A stretch of 19,886 nt of DNA from an uncultured Clostridia bacterium (GCA_934256595.1 CAKQOW010000045.1:1-19886), one strand, 5' to 3'. Positions 6,319 through 14,434 are shown, counted from the stretch's first letter. The notes: generated by a model not told the origin, from the letters alone. Numbers and translations are program-made.

Positions 6319-7071
6319 CTAAAACATAACCGCCGTGCATATAACGGCAAAGCATTCCGCCCACACTATGCTGTAGCCTGCAATATCACCGTTGACACCG
6401 CCAAGACTTTTCGCTGCTCTAAAGGAAGCAAGACTTCCTGCTGCAGCACACACAATAAGAGGTACAATCACCTGTATATAAGTAACTGCTGTGCAGGCGA
6501 CGGATATCATTACCGCAAATATTACTATAAAAATCATCTGCTTAACGCCGCCTCTTTCAAGGCTTTCATACTGGCTCACATTAAGTCTCCTGCCTGCCAG
6601 TATGCAGACTGCTCCTAAAGTCCTGGATATAGCAGGGACTGCTATGAATACTTCCATATATGCCGCGCCTGTTTCTACAAAGCTGTACATTGATGCAAAG
6701 AACATAAGAAACAGCACAATCACCCATATTACAGCAAAAGCTCCGACTCTTGAGTCTTTGAGTATCTGTTTTTTCTTTTCAAGAGGCGCTCTTGAAAATA
6801 TCGCATCGCAGCAGTCCATATATCCGTCAAGGTGCATAAACCCTGAAATAAAAAACGGATATACCGTCAGAACTGCGGCAATCAGCATTTCGGGTATGCA
6901 AAGCCACAGAAGCGCTCTCGCAAGACCGTACCACAGGGCTCCCATAAGAAGTCCCAGCACAGGAAGCATTGCCAGCATCTGCTTCCTGCAAGTCTCATCC
7001 CATATTCTCCATGGGCACGGCACAATGCAGAAGTTGCCCCACGCCATAAAAAATCCCTTTATAACATTCAT
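6319..7071 (-). CDS. cobS: Adenosylcobinamide-GDP ribazoletransferase CobS
   Basis: This 250-aa polytopic membrane enzyme joins adenosylcobinamide-GDP with alpha-ribazole (or its phosphate) to make adenosylcobalamin (phosphate). The signature GFMHLDGYMDCCDAIFS (77-93) matches the family's HLDGxxDxxD metal-binding motif. A later DSRVGAFAV and a C-terminal LGGVNGDIAGYS correspond to the conserved DxxxG and GGxxGD segments. Five or more hydrophobic helices are visible. The length is normal. The start has GAGGT upstream and lies 3 nt after the cobU stop, so cobU and cobS are tightly coupled. The order cobT-cobU-cobS is a standard nucleotide-loop-assembly cluster. Confidence 0.93.
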   Translation of the reverse strand: MNVIKGFFMAWGNFCIVPCPWRIWDETCRKQMLAMLPVLGLLMGALWYGLARALLWLCIPEMLIAAVLTVYPFFISGFMHLDGYMDCCDAIFSRAPLEKKKQILKDSRVGAFAVIWVIVLFLMFFASMYSFVETGAAYMEVFIAVPAISRTLGAVCILAGRRLNVSQYESLERGGVKQMIFIVIFAVMISVACTAVTYIQVIVPLIVCAAAGSLASFRAAKSLGGVNGDIAGYSIVWAECFAVICTAVMF

Positions 7072-7074
7072 AGT

Positions 7075-7605
7075 TTACCTCTTGTAATCAAATATCTGTC
7101 CGTATGCGACCTCTGTCACTCTGTCACATATGTTCGCCAGCGCTCTGTCTATATATCCAAGACCTCTGCGGTAGCTTTCGCTTAATTCGTCATAAATATC
7201 CGCATCGGAATATATGTAATCTGAAACAAATACTATATTGGAGGCTCTGCCCGCAGCATATTCAAGCTCATCTGCGATTTTAAGATATGCTTCTGTATGG
7301 ACATCTCCGCCGTCAAACATCTCGTTTGCAAGAAGCGCCGTCACGCTGTCAAGGAGAAAGGTGCCGTTCTCAGTAGCCTTATCAAATATCCCCTTTATAT
7401 CTCTGCCCTGCTCTATGGTTTCAAATCCCCAGCCGGCTCTGTCCTCCATATGCCTCCTTATTCTCGCCCTGTCCTCATCATCATGGGGAATCATGGTTGC
7501 AATATAGTAGAGATGGCCGTCTGACTCTTCCGCAAGCTGCTTTGCAAGGCTCTGGGCAAAGTATGATTTGCCGTTTTTGCAGCCGCCTGATATAAATACT
7601 TTCAT
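7075..7605 (-). CDS. cobU: Adenosylcobinamide kinase/guanylyltransferase CobU
   Basis: This 176-aa protein should phosphorylate adenosylcobinamide and then attach GMP to give adenosylcobinamide-GDP. The P-loop GGCKNGKS (7-14) is intact, and the RIRRHMEDRAGWGFETIE segment carries the His (His52) that accepts GMP in CobU. LLDSVTALLANEMF (84-97) is the usual Walker-B-like region. The expected NEVGxGIVP motif is replaced by VSDYIYSDADIYDE (127-140), and the C-terminus is unlike other CobU proteins. That missing motif survives in the short paralogue at 5928-6308. The start at 7605 is taken because SGG-P-loop proteins of this family begin just before it; an AGGAAG site lies in the end of cobT, whose stop is 1 nt away. 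Confidence 0.88.
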   Translation of the reverse strand: MKVFISGGCKNGKSYFAQSLAKQLAEESDGHLYYIATMIPHDDEDRARIRRHMEDRAGWGFETIEQGRDIKGIFDKATENGTFLLDSVTALLANEMFDGGDVHTEAYLKIADELEYAAGRASNIVFVSDYIYSDADIYDELSESYRRGLGYIDRALANICDRVTEVAYGQIFDYKR

Positions 7606-7606
7606 T

Positions 7607-8770
7607 TTAAAAATCTTCCTTTTTGTCAAGCTTTTTGAGGTACTCAGCGTCCACATTGCCCTCATCAAGGGTTGCCATATTGCGCATAACGGCGCAGGCG
7701 CCCTTTATCACCTGAAATGCCAGAGGACAGCCGCTTCCCTCTCCAAGTCTCATTTCAAGGTCGAGCATCGGTTTAATTCCCAGAGCAGATGCAGCGTACA
7801 TATAGCCCGGCTCCCTGGACTTATGGGAGCCAAACAGATATCCTTTCACATCAGGATTTATCATATATGCGCAAAGAGCCGAAACGGCAGAGATGTATCC
7901 GTCTATAACTGCCGGAATTCCGTAAAGCGCCGCGCCGAGAAAAGCTCCCGTCATTGCCGCTATGTCAAAGCCGCCCACCTGACTCAGGACTTCGAATACT
8001 CTGTCTCTGCTATTATCATACGGAGTTATCCGTTTTACCGCGCTGTCTATAATCTGCTTTTTCTTTGCAAGGGAGTCACTGTCAAGTCCGCCGCCTCTGC
8101 CTGCCGTCTTATCTGCAGCAAGGTCCGTAAGAGCAGACAGCACAGCCGCCGCCGAAGTGGTATTGCCTATGCCCATCTCACCGACTCCGATTATATCGTG
8201 TCCTGTATTTCCTGCCGCCTTGGCAGCTTCAATTCCTATATATATTCCCATCACCACCTGATGTCTGCTCATGGCAGGCTCTTTGGCAAGGTTGTTGGTA
8301 CCGTATGCTATTTTGCGGTTTACGATGCTGCCTGCAAGGGTCTGTCTGCATACTCCCGCAGAGCAGTCATGCACCACAGGATCAAGAGTCAGCATTTCCT
8401 CCGGGAAGTCAGCGTTTACACCCACGTCTGTAACCAGTATATCTGCGCCAAAGCAGTCCGCAAGCGCTCCTACTCCTGTAAGGTGTCTTGAGATATTGAT
8501 TGTCTGGCTGTATGTAACAGACTGCGGCGCTGAGGCAACTCCCTCCTCTGTAACTCCGTTATCTGCGGCAAATACTGTAATGGCGCTGCGGCTTATACTG
8601 TTTTGCACTCTGCCTGTAATTCCCGCAAGCTGAATTGCTATATCCTCAAGATTTCCCAGCGATCCGGGCGGCTTTGCCAGTGTATCAAGTCTTGCTTCCG
8701 CCTGTTTCATCGCTTCCCTGTCAACTGGTTTTATTCCATCTATTATGCTTATTAATTCTGCTTCTGTCAT
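7607..8770 (-). CDS. cobT: Nicotinate-nucleotide--dimethylbenzimidazole phosphoribosyltransferase CobT
   Basis: This 387-aa cytoplasmic enzyme transfers phosphoribose from nicotinate mononucleotide to the lower-ligand base, giving alpha-ribazole phosphate. Family motifs are LAKPPGSLGNLE (31-42), GEMGIGNTTSAAAV (197-210), QVGGFDIAAMTG (264-275), FGSHKSREPGY (313-323) and RLGEGSGCPLAF (341-352), the last holding the catalytic Glu344. The length fits a CobT with a slightly long C-terminus. The ATG at 8770 has AAGGGG upstream and overlaps the stop of the TIM-barrel gene as ATGA, so the two are translationally coupled. A longer reading to 8794 lacks this signal. The lower-ligand base used cannot be read from the sequence. 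Confidence 0.95.
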   Translation of the reverse strand: MTEAELISIIDGIKPVDREAMKQAEARLDTLAKPPGSLGNLEDIAIQLAGITGRVQNSISRSAITVFAADNGVTEEGVASAPQSVTYSQTINISRHLTGVGALADCFGADILVTDVGVNADFPEEMLTLDPVVHDCSAGVCRQTLAGSIVNRKIAYGTNNLAKEPAMSRHQVVMGIYIGIEAAKAAGNTGHDIIGVGEMGIGNTTSAAAVLSALTDLAADKTAGRGGGLDSDSLAKKKQIIDSAVKRITPYDNSRDRVFEVLSQVGGFDIAAMTGAFLGAALYGIPAVIDGYISAVSALCAYMINPDVKGYLFGSHKSREPGYMYAASALGIKPMLDLEMRLGEGSGCPLAFQVIKGACAVMRNMATLDEGNVDAEYLKKLDKKEDF

Positions 8771-9519
8771 ATATATCCCCTTTCTGCAAGCCATTTAAAT
8801 GAGCTTTCAAGATCATATGCCTCTATGGTTATGGTGGTATCACTGCCGCAGCAGCTGTCTATGTACTCCAGCACCTTACCCATATCCATGCTGCCCTTAT
8901 CAGGCGGATTATGTTCATCAGCGCTGCCGTAATTATTGTGCAGATGAATATGTCCCGTATATTCTCCCAACACCTCAAGCCACTCGCATATATCCACATT
9001 TCCTGCCGCATTTGCATGGCCTGTGTCTATGCAGAGTCTTATTCGCTTATCTGCTATTCCCTTTATCAGTTCCCTCATCATATACGGCTCATCATCAAGA
9101 ACGTTTTCTATATAAACGGTAAAATTCTCTGCCTTGTCACTCATAAATTCCTGCCAGAATTCTATTGAGCGCTCCCTGTGCCATTCTTTAAAGTACACAA
9201 AAGGCACATATCCGGAATGAACCACCATTCTGTTAATTCCAAGCTGCCCGCATACATCGTACGCCTGATTGAGCCTGTCTGCTGCAAGCTGCCTTGCTCT
9301 CGGATCTATTGCTGCGGGAAACAGCTCTGTAAACGGACCGTGAAGTATATGTCTTTCCGAAAGCTGCATAATCTCTCCTGCCCTTTTAATTTCATTTTTA
9401 TCATCAAGCATTACCGACAGGCAGAAGCCGTCTATCTCCATACCCGCTTCATACCTCTTAATTATATGTTCATAGTTTTTGCCGAAAGTTGCGACATAAA
9501 ATCTCATTTTATTTATCAA
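8767..9519 (-). CDS. Sugar phosphate isomerase/epimerase-like TIM-barrel protein
   Basis: This 250-aa protein belongs to the xylose isomerase-like/AP endonuclease 2 TIM-barrel superfamily. Likely metal ligands are Glu138 (VYIENV), Asp165 and His168 (CIDTGHAN), His194 (HIHLHNN) and Glu233 (TIEAYD). Further conserved-looking histidines lie in ILHGPF (His60) and VVHSGY (His101). The best start is TTG at 9519, because AAGGAG sits 6 nt before it; the ATG at 9507 is 18 nt away from that site. The gene overlaps cobT by 4 nt (ATGA), which suggests a related job, perhaps in making or remodelling the lower ligand or its sugar, but no such reaction is shown. The substrate is unknown. Confidence 0.8.
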   Translation of the reverse strand: MINKMRFYVATFGKNYEHIIKRYEAGMEIDGFCLSVMLDDKNEIKRAGEIMQLSERHILHGPFTELFPAAIDPRARQLAADRLNQAYDVCGQLGINRMVVHSGYVPFVYFKEWHRERSIEFWQEFMSDKAENFTVYIENVLDDEPYMMRELIKGIADKRIRLCIDTGHANAAGNVDICEWLEVLGEYTGHIHLHNNYGSADEHNPPDKGSMDMGKVLEYIDSCCGSDTTITIEAYDLESSFKWLAERGYI

Positions 9520-9542
9520 ATATTACTCCTTAATATGAAACA

Positions 9543-9565
9543 GGAGACAGAACAAATCCATCTCC
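9543..9565 (-). other. Weak hairpin between the ATP-grasp gene and the cob cluster
   Basis: On the minus strand GGAGATGG can pair with CTGTCTCC (two G-U wobbles, loop ATTTGTT). The tail TGTTTCATATT is only moderately U-rich. It may weaken transcription entering the cob genes from the ATP-grasp gene, or end the ATP-grasp transcript. No clear promoter and no cobalamin riboswitch was seen in this 56-bp gap. Confidence 0.3.
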
Positions 9566-9575
9566 CGTAAATTAT

Positions 9576-11921
9576 TTATCTCTTTGGCAGATGTATAAGC
9601 TTTCTGCAAGGCTTATTGTAGTAGCCAAATTTCTTTTTCTTCATTTTCAGCTTATACAGCAGATAGTCTATCGTCTTAGGATTGTATTTCTCAATCTTAG
9701 GATAATCCGGGAACCTGTTTATTTCAGGGAACTTGATGCCGTCCTCTGTAATAGCAAGGTCAAATCCGAAGTATTCAAGCTGAGGTATGGACTCTGCAAC
9801 CTTCAGTACTGTATCGACTGTTTTTTCCCAGTTAGGAAGTATGCCCTCAATCAGCACGTCTGTATCAGGGTGTCTCGGACACGATACAATTTCCAGATTG
9901 TCCGTTATGACTTTGGCATTGTGGTAATGCCCGGTTTCAATATCTATCTGGGCAAACATACCGCCTGCTCCCATATTGTCAACCGCTCCTGTCTTTTTGG
10001 AGCCGAAGCGCATATATGCGTTGCCAAGTTCCGGAATCCTGCCGTCTTTTTTGAACACAATCATTCTGATAGTGTTTACGGCTCCGTCATATATATCCTT
10101 GAGCTGTGAATGCATCTGTATATATTCTGTAACAAGATACTGATTGTTTACGTCCTGTAAAATATCAAGAACCTCCTGCTCCGATGCTTCATCAAAGTTC
10201 AGATAGTATTTGCCGTCCTGATACCAGAATTTATAGAAGCCGTTGCCGTGCGAGCCCTCGTCAGGCTTGAGCGCAAGCACTCCTTTTTCTCTTACCAGTC
10301 TGAATATATCCTCATAAGTGCTGCCGTAGTTTTCAGGGCAGTCCATCATAGGAATTATCTTGTTCTGTCCGTTTTTGACACTGATGTAATAGTAATAGCC
10401 CGGGAAACATTCTCTGAAATCCGAAACAATATACTTAACGGTTATCTTGTCCTCCATCCAGTGTCTGTATTTGCCGTTGATATGGCGCAGCCATTTATAT
10501 TCAAAGTCTGAAATATAGTCGAGGTGGTTGTCCTTTGTAATATTGTACTGCGGCAGTCTGTAGGACAAAAATCCGTGTCTGTACGCCCACAGCTTGTCCA
10601 CCAGCTTAACGTTTTTACCTGTAAAGAGATCTATACATACATCTCTTATCCATGTGATGCTGAGATACGGCACGAGCCCCTTAGGATAAAATACCTTTGC
10701 AAATGCGGCTCTTACCTTGAGCTTGATTGTTTTGAAGCCTCTTTTGAGTCTTACCGACGGTCTTGAGTAAGAGTCTTTTTTCTGTCTGTATTTAAGCGCA
10801 AAGTATGACGAAATCCTTTTGCTGAAAGGCTTGATGCGAGGATACGGCGGCTGATTGAGGAAATCTATGATTTTAAAGCCGTCCTCTGTAATTACAATAT
10901 CAAGTCCGAAAAGTCCCAGCTGCGGCACAAATCTGCACATTCTGTCAACAAGCTGTCTGATCTCGTCCCAGCATTTGATACTGCCGCTAAGCTGCCTGCC
11001 TGTTACCGGGTGCTTTTCAAATTCGATAATTCCGTCTTTTGTAAGAGCCTGTCCGTGTCTGTACACACCGGTTTCAAGGTCAACATATGCAGCAATGCTG
11101 TCATACTCGTCCTCTATTATATCATCATTCGCATCATCCTTTTCGAGAGCTCTGTTTACTCTTCTGCTTGAAAGCTCCTGTTCTCTTTCGATGTTGCCGT
11201 TTGAGATTTTGAGGTATGCGCTGCCGATTTCAGGCATATCGCCTTCTTCATTAAATGCAATTATTCTTAGAACATCAGGGTGCTCCTCTATTGAGCCCGA
11301 AAAATCAAGCACAGGCGCCACATATTCTCTGAGAAGCGATACATCGCTGAAGGCTCTGATAAGATTGAAGATTTCTTTATCATTAAAGGCAGTGCCTCCC
11401 GCTATAAACATATCTCCCTCTGCTTTGATTGCAACGGATTTCCTGCCGCCTGCAGAGGCCAGTATTACGATCTGCTTCTGCCTGATAAGCTCCAGCACAT
11501 CTTCTCTGCCGGTTTTAGATTTGTCAGCATCAAGAGGTATTATGTGAAGTCCCATATCTCTTTCTGAAAACTGATAGTATACATCGGGCAGATTCTTCTT
11601 AAATGGTTTGAAAATGTTTCTAACTGTAACTCTGTCATTAACCCATTTGCTGTATTTGCCGTTAAGCGGCCGCAGATATATATATTCACGCTCTGAAATA
11701 AAGTCTTTGTAATTGTCTTTGGTAATGCCGAATACATCAACCTGCTGCGGCATAAATCCGTGTCTGTATGCCCACAGCTTCTGTCCCAGCGAGTATCCGT
11801 TTCTGTCAGTAAGATCTCTGTAGAGCTTCCTGACCCAAAGCTTTGCCTGTCTGCCTGTAAATCCCCTTGCCGTAGGGAAAAAGGCAAGTATGTTTATAAC
11901 TATTTTTTTGAGTATTCTCAT
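9576..11921 (-). CDS. Tandem ATP-grasp protein (sugar-transfer-associated type), N-half degenerate
   Basis: This 781-aa protein is a tandem duplication of a domain resembling sugar-transfer-associated ATP-grasp (PF14397-like). Both halves share KLWAYRHGF (48-56, 443-451), ITKDN (66-70, 461-465), NGKY, and a closing ITEDG segment. The C-half looks complete: LKPDEGSHGNGF (551-562) with Lys552 and the glycine loop, TEYI (598-601), VNTIRM (615-620), GAGG (651-654), and EIN (733-735) as the metal site. In the N-half the Lys and glycine loop are reduced to LASAGGRKSV (154-163), the GAGG stretch is replaced by an acidic linker (260-275), and the metal site reads DFLN (353-356). An amphipathic basic start and a basic linker (375-415) are present. 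It probably ligates a carboxylate to an amine or hydroxyl on a glycan or peptide. The substrate is unknown. Confidence 0.8.
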   Translation of the reverse strand: MRILKKIVINILAFFPTARGFTGRQAKLWVRKLYRDLTDRNGYSLGQKLWAYRHGFMPQQVDVFGITKDNYKDFISEREYIYLRPLNGKYSKWVNDRVTVRNIFKPFKKNLPDVYYQFSERDMGLHIIPLDADKSKTGREDVLELIRQKQIVILASAGGRKSVAIKAEGDMFIAGGTAFNDKEIFNLIRAFSDVSLLREYVAPVLDFSGSIEEHPDVLRIIAFNEEGDMPEIGSAYLKISNGNIEREQELSSRRVNRALEKDDANDDIIEDEYDSIAAYVDLETGVYRHGQALTKDGIIEFEKHPVTGRQLSGSIKCWDEIRQLVDRMCRFVPQLGLFGLDIVITEDGFKIIDFLNQPPYPRIKPFSKRISSYFALKYRQKKDSYSRPSVRLKRGFKTIKLKVRAAFAKVFYPKGLVPYLSITWIRDVCIDLFTGKNVKLVDKLWAYRHGFLSYRLPQYNITKDNHLDYISDFEYKWLRHINGKYRHWMEDKITVKYIVSDFRECFPGYYYYISVKNGQNKIIPMMDCPENYGSTYEDIFRLVREKGVLALKPDEGSHGNGFYKFWYQDGKYYLNFDEASEQEVLDILQDVNNQYLVTEYIQMHSQLKDIYDGAVNTIRMIVFKKDGRIPELGNAYMRFGSKKTGAVDNMGAGGMFAQIDIETGHYHNAKVITDNLEIVSCPRHPDTDVLIEGILPNWEKTVDTVLKVAESIPQLEYFGFDLAITEDGIKFPEINRFPDYPKIEKYNPKTIDYLLYKLKMKKKKFGYYNKPCRKLIHLPKR

Positions 11922-11962
11922 CGTTATCTCCTGTATACCTGTCGCTTATATATGCCAAAAAA

Positions 11963-11991
11963 AGAATATCACCTGACCGCAGCATTGTCAA
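11963..11991 (-). promoter_or_regulatory. Strong promoter of the ATP-grasp gene
   Basis: On the minus strand consensus TTGACA (11991 to 11986), a 17-bp spacer and TATTCT (11968 to 11963) with a TGA extension form a strong promoter about 40 nt before the ATG at 11921. It may also drive the cob genes by read-through. Confidence 0.8.
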
Positions 11992-12020
11992 GTAATACCC
12001 GCGTTTCCGGCCAAAATCAA

Positions 12021-12042
12021 ACCGGAGCCTTAAGGCTCCGGT
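12021..12042 (-). terminator. Terminator of the amino-acid ABC operon
   Basis: A perfect hairpin with 9-bp arms ACCGGAGCC/GGCTCCGGT around TTAA lies 13 nt past the ATPase stop codon. On the minus strand it is followed by TTGATTTTGG, a modest U-tract. Confidence 0.75.
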
Positions 12043-12055
12043 GCTGCGACCTGAA

Positions 12056-12835
12056 TCAGTCTTTTTCGTTAAGTAAAAATGATTTTGTTTTTTCACTCTG
12101 CGGATTTTCAAACAGCTGCTGCGGAGTTCCCATTTCTTCGATAACTCCGTCCGCCATATATATTATCTTATCTGCAACGTTTCTTGCAAATTTCATCTCG
12201 TGAGTTACTACTATCATCGTCCTGCCCTGATTTTTGAGGTCCTTGATAACCTTTAAAACCTCTACTGTAAGCTCAGGGTCAAGCGCCGATGTCGGCTCGT
12301 CAAAGCACAGAACCTCAGGCTTCATTGCAAGCGCTCTTGCTATTGCAACTCTCTGCTGCTGTCCGCCTGAAAGCTGACAAGGATAGTTTGCCGCTTTTTC
12401 TTCAAGACCTACAGTCTTGAGAAGATTCATAGCTTCTTCTCTTATCTGCTTCAGCGCGGCTTTTTTGTCCTTACCCTTATGTTCGTTTTTGAGTCTGAGC
12501 TCAGGCGCCAGAGTAAGGTTTCTGAGTGCGCTGTACTGAGGGAACAGGTTGAAGTTCTGGAAAACCATACCGAAGTTCAGTCTTTTTTCACGAATGTCAC
12601 GCTCTGAATACTGATCTTTTTTGTCAGCGTCATAAAGCTCTTCGCCTTTAAGTATTATTTTGCCGTGGTCAGGAGTTTCAAGGAAGTTGATGCACCTCAG
12701 AAGCGTTGTCTTACCGCTTCCCGACGATCCGATTATTGCAACAACATCGCCTTTTTCCATTGTAAAATCGATGCCCTTGAGAACTTCAACGTGACCGAAG
12801 CTTTTGCGTATATTTTTAATTTCAAGTAATGCCAT
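12056..12835 (-). CDS. Polar amino-acid ABC transporter, ATP-binding protein
   Basis: This 259-aa cytoplasmic ATPase powers the importer formed with the next two genes. It has Walker A GSSGSGKT (36-43), Q-loop Gln93 in VFQNFNLF, signature LSGGQQQRV (155-163), Walker B VLCFDEPTSALD (175-186) and H-loop His212 in VTHEM. These match the GlnQ/HisP/TcyC family, with a slightly long insert at residues 115-130 (KNEHKGKDKKAALK). The ATG has AGGGGG upstream and begins 3 nt after the permease stop. It is the last gene of the operon and is followed by a terminator. The substrate amino acid cannot be told from the ATPase. Confidence 0.93.
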   Translation of the reverse strand: MALLEIKNIRKSFGHVEVLKGIDFTMEKGDVVAIIGSSGSGKTTLLRCINFLETPDHGKIILKGEELYDADKKDQYSERDIREKRLNFGMVFQNFNLFPQYSALRNLTLAPELRLKNEHKGKDKKAALKQIREEAMNLLKTVGLEEKAANYPCQLSGGQQQRVAIARALAMKPEVLCFDEPTSALDPELTVEVLKVIKDLKNQGRTMIVVTHEMKFARNVADKIIYMADGVIEEMGTPQQLFENPQSEKTKSFLLNEKD

Positions 12836-12838
12836 ATT

Positions 12839-13498
12839 CTACCCCCTGTAATAATCCAGTTTCTTCTCTATCTTGCCGAATACGATAGTAAGAATTCCTA
12901 CAAACAGCAGGTAGTATACTGCTGTGAAGAACAGAGGCCATATAACGCCGCTGCTCTTGATGAAAGTCTGGCCTGCCCAGATAACTTCATAAACAAGGAT
13001 TATTCTTGCAAGAGAAGTGTCTTTTACGAGAGTTATTATTTCATTTGACATAGGCGCCATAATTCTCTTTATTACCTGCATAAACACAATCTTAAAGAAA
13101 ATCTGGTTTTTAGTGAGGCCGAGAACATGTCCCGCCTCATGCTGCCCCTGAGGGATACCTTCGATACCGCCTCTGTATACTACTGCAAAGTAGCATGCAT
13201 AGTTAATTATAAATGCGATGTATACGGCTATATTTCTGCCTATATCGCCTACTCCCCATATATTGTTGCCCATTATCATTCCGGGACCGTAATATACAAC
13301 CAGAAGCTGCAGCATCAGAGGAGTGCCTCTGACTACCCATACGATAGCTCTGGTAACCGCCTTGAGCGGCTTGAACTTGCTCATTGTTCCGAAAGCAAGC
13401 AAAAGACCCAGCGGCAGCGCCCCGATAAGTGTTGCCACAAAGATCTCAAATGTCTTTACAAATCCTTCGTTAAGAGCCGATATGACTGTTTCAAACAT
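12839..13498 (-). CDS. Polar amino-acid ABC transporter, permease
   Basis: This 219-aa membrane protein of the HisM/GlnP family (about five helices) forms the transport channel, presumably as a homodimer because only one permease is encoded. Conserved segments are RGTPLMLQLLVVYYG (57-71) and the EAA-type loop GGIEGIPQGQHEAGHVLGL (110-128), which docks the ATPase. The start is the ATG at 13498 with GGAGG about 6 nt upstream; a GTG four codons earlier overlaps that site and is rejected. A hairpin in the 70-bp gap after the binding-protein gene may lower permease expression relative to it. Confidence 0.92.
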   Translation of the reverse strand: MFETVISALNEGFVKTFEIFVATLIGALPLGLLLAFGTMSKFKPLKAVTRAIVWVVRGTPLMLQLLVVYYGPGMIMGNNIWGVGDIGRNIAVYIAFIINYACYFAVVYRGGIEGIPQGQHEAGHVLGLTKNQIFFKIVFMQVIKRIMAPMSNEIITLVKDTSLARIILVYEVIWAGQTFIKSSGVIWPLFFTAVYYLLFVGILTIVFGKIEKKLDYYRG

Positions 13499-13516
13499 TA
13501 TTTCCTCCACATTTAA

Positions 13517-13540
13517 GCAGGGATATTTTACTATCCCTGC
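13517..13540 (-). terminator. Intercistronic hairpin after the binding-protein gene
   Basis: GCAGGGATA/TATCCCTGC forms a 9-bp stem with a 6-nt loop between the binding-protein stop (13569) and the permease start (13498). On the minus strand it is followed by TTAAATG, without a long U-tract. It may act as a partial terminator or a 3' stabiliser that raises binding-protein levels. Confidence 0.6.
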
Positions 13541-13568
13541 TCGCCATCAGTTTCTATTTTATTTTGCT

Positions 13569-14378
13569 TTATTTCTGCTCTATTAAGGATTCCTGTACTC
13601 CGTATTTTTCAGCAATCTTTAACATGCTGCCGTCAGCATAAGCTGTCTTGAAGAACTCGTTGATTTTGTCAACAACGTCGCTGCCTTTTCTGAAGCCTAC
13701 GCCGTATTCTTCGGAGTTAAGCTCTACAGTATATGTAAGACCTGCATAGTCAGTGCCTTCACCGATCATTGCGCCTGCCATGAGAAGGTCGATGATTGAT
13801 GCCTGTGAAGTTCCTGCTGAAACTTCCATCAGAGTATCAGCCTGAGCCTCTGCTCCGATAAAGTTAAGACCGTATTCTTCAGCCTGTTCCTGACCTGCGG
13901 AACCTGCTTCAACTGCAAACTGCAGGTCTTTGATGCTGTCAACTGTCTGATATTTGTCTGCATCTTTCTTTGGCACAACTACAACCTGCGCGTTCTTGCA
14001 GTATGCATTTGATACTGACATACCTGCTTTAGTCTCGTCATTAATTGTCATACCGTTCCATACACAGTCGATGCCCTTGTTGTCAAGCTCTGTAATCTTG
14101 TAATCCCAGTTGATAACTTTGAACTCAACATCTACTCCAAGGCTCTCAGCAAATGCTTTTGCCATGTCTGCGTCAAATCCGATCCATTCATTACTGTCTT
14201 TGCTTTCTTTGTAGTCCATAGGAGCAAACTCCGTAATGCCAACTACCAGAGTGCCTTTATCCTGGATATACTGAAGATCTGATGATGCTTCTGTTGAATC
14301 ATCCTTGCCACAGCCTGTTACCATACAGATGGAAAAAGCCATAGCTAAAACCAGCACTATGCTTAAAATCTTTTTCAT
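13569..14378 (-). CDS. Polar amino-acid ABC transporter, substrate-binding lipoprotein
   Basis: This 269-aa protein has a signal peptide (1-22) and lipobox VTGC with Cys23, so it is anchored outside the membrane as a lipoprotein. The rest is a family 3 extracellular solute-binding protein (PF00497), with GTLVVGITEFAPMDYK near the start, WIGFDADMAKAFAESLGV (65-82) and the family's IDCVWNGMTINDETK segment. A substrate-specific prediction (glutamate/glutamine, cystine or another polar amino acid) is not safe. It is the first gene of a three-gene operon behind a good promoter, which fits the need for excess binding protein. The start has GGAGG 9 nt upstream. Confidence 0.93.
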   Translation of the reverse strand: MKKILSIVLVLAMAFSICMVTGCGKDDSTEASSDLQYIQDKGTLVVGITEFAPMDYKESKDSNEWIGFDADMAKAFAESLGVDVEFKVINWDYKITELDNKGIDCVWNGMTINDETKAGMSVSNAYCKNAQVVVVPKKDADKYQTVDSIKDLQFAVEAGSAGQEQAEEYGLNFIGAEAQADTLMEVSAGTSQASIIDLLMAGAMIGEGTDYAGLTYTVELNSEEYGVGFRKGSDVVDKINEFFKTAYADGSMLKIAEKYGVQESLIEQK

Positions 14379-14434
14379 TTTCTAAAACCTCCATTAAATT
14401 ACCTTTAGTCAATCTCTTTGTCTAGTATTTTGTT

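Noticed and set aside
7568..8491. Long open frame (307 codons) on the plus strand opposite cobT
   Set aside because: It lies wholly antisense to cobT and the cobU start, has Cys/His/Ser/Arg-rich composition without any domain, and no ribosome binding site supports it.
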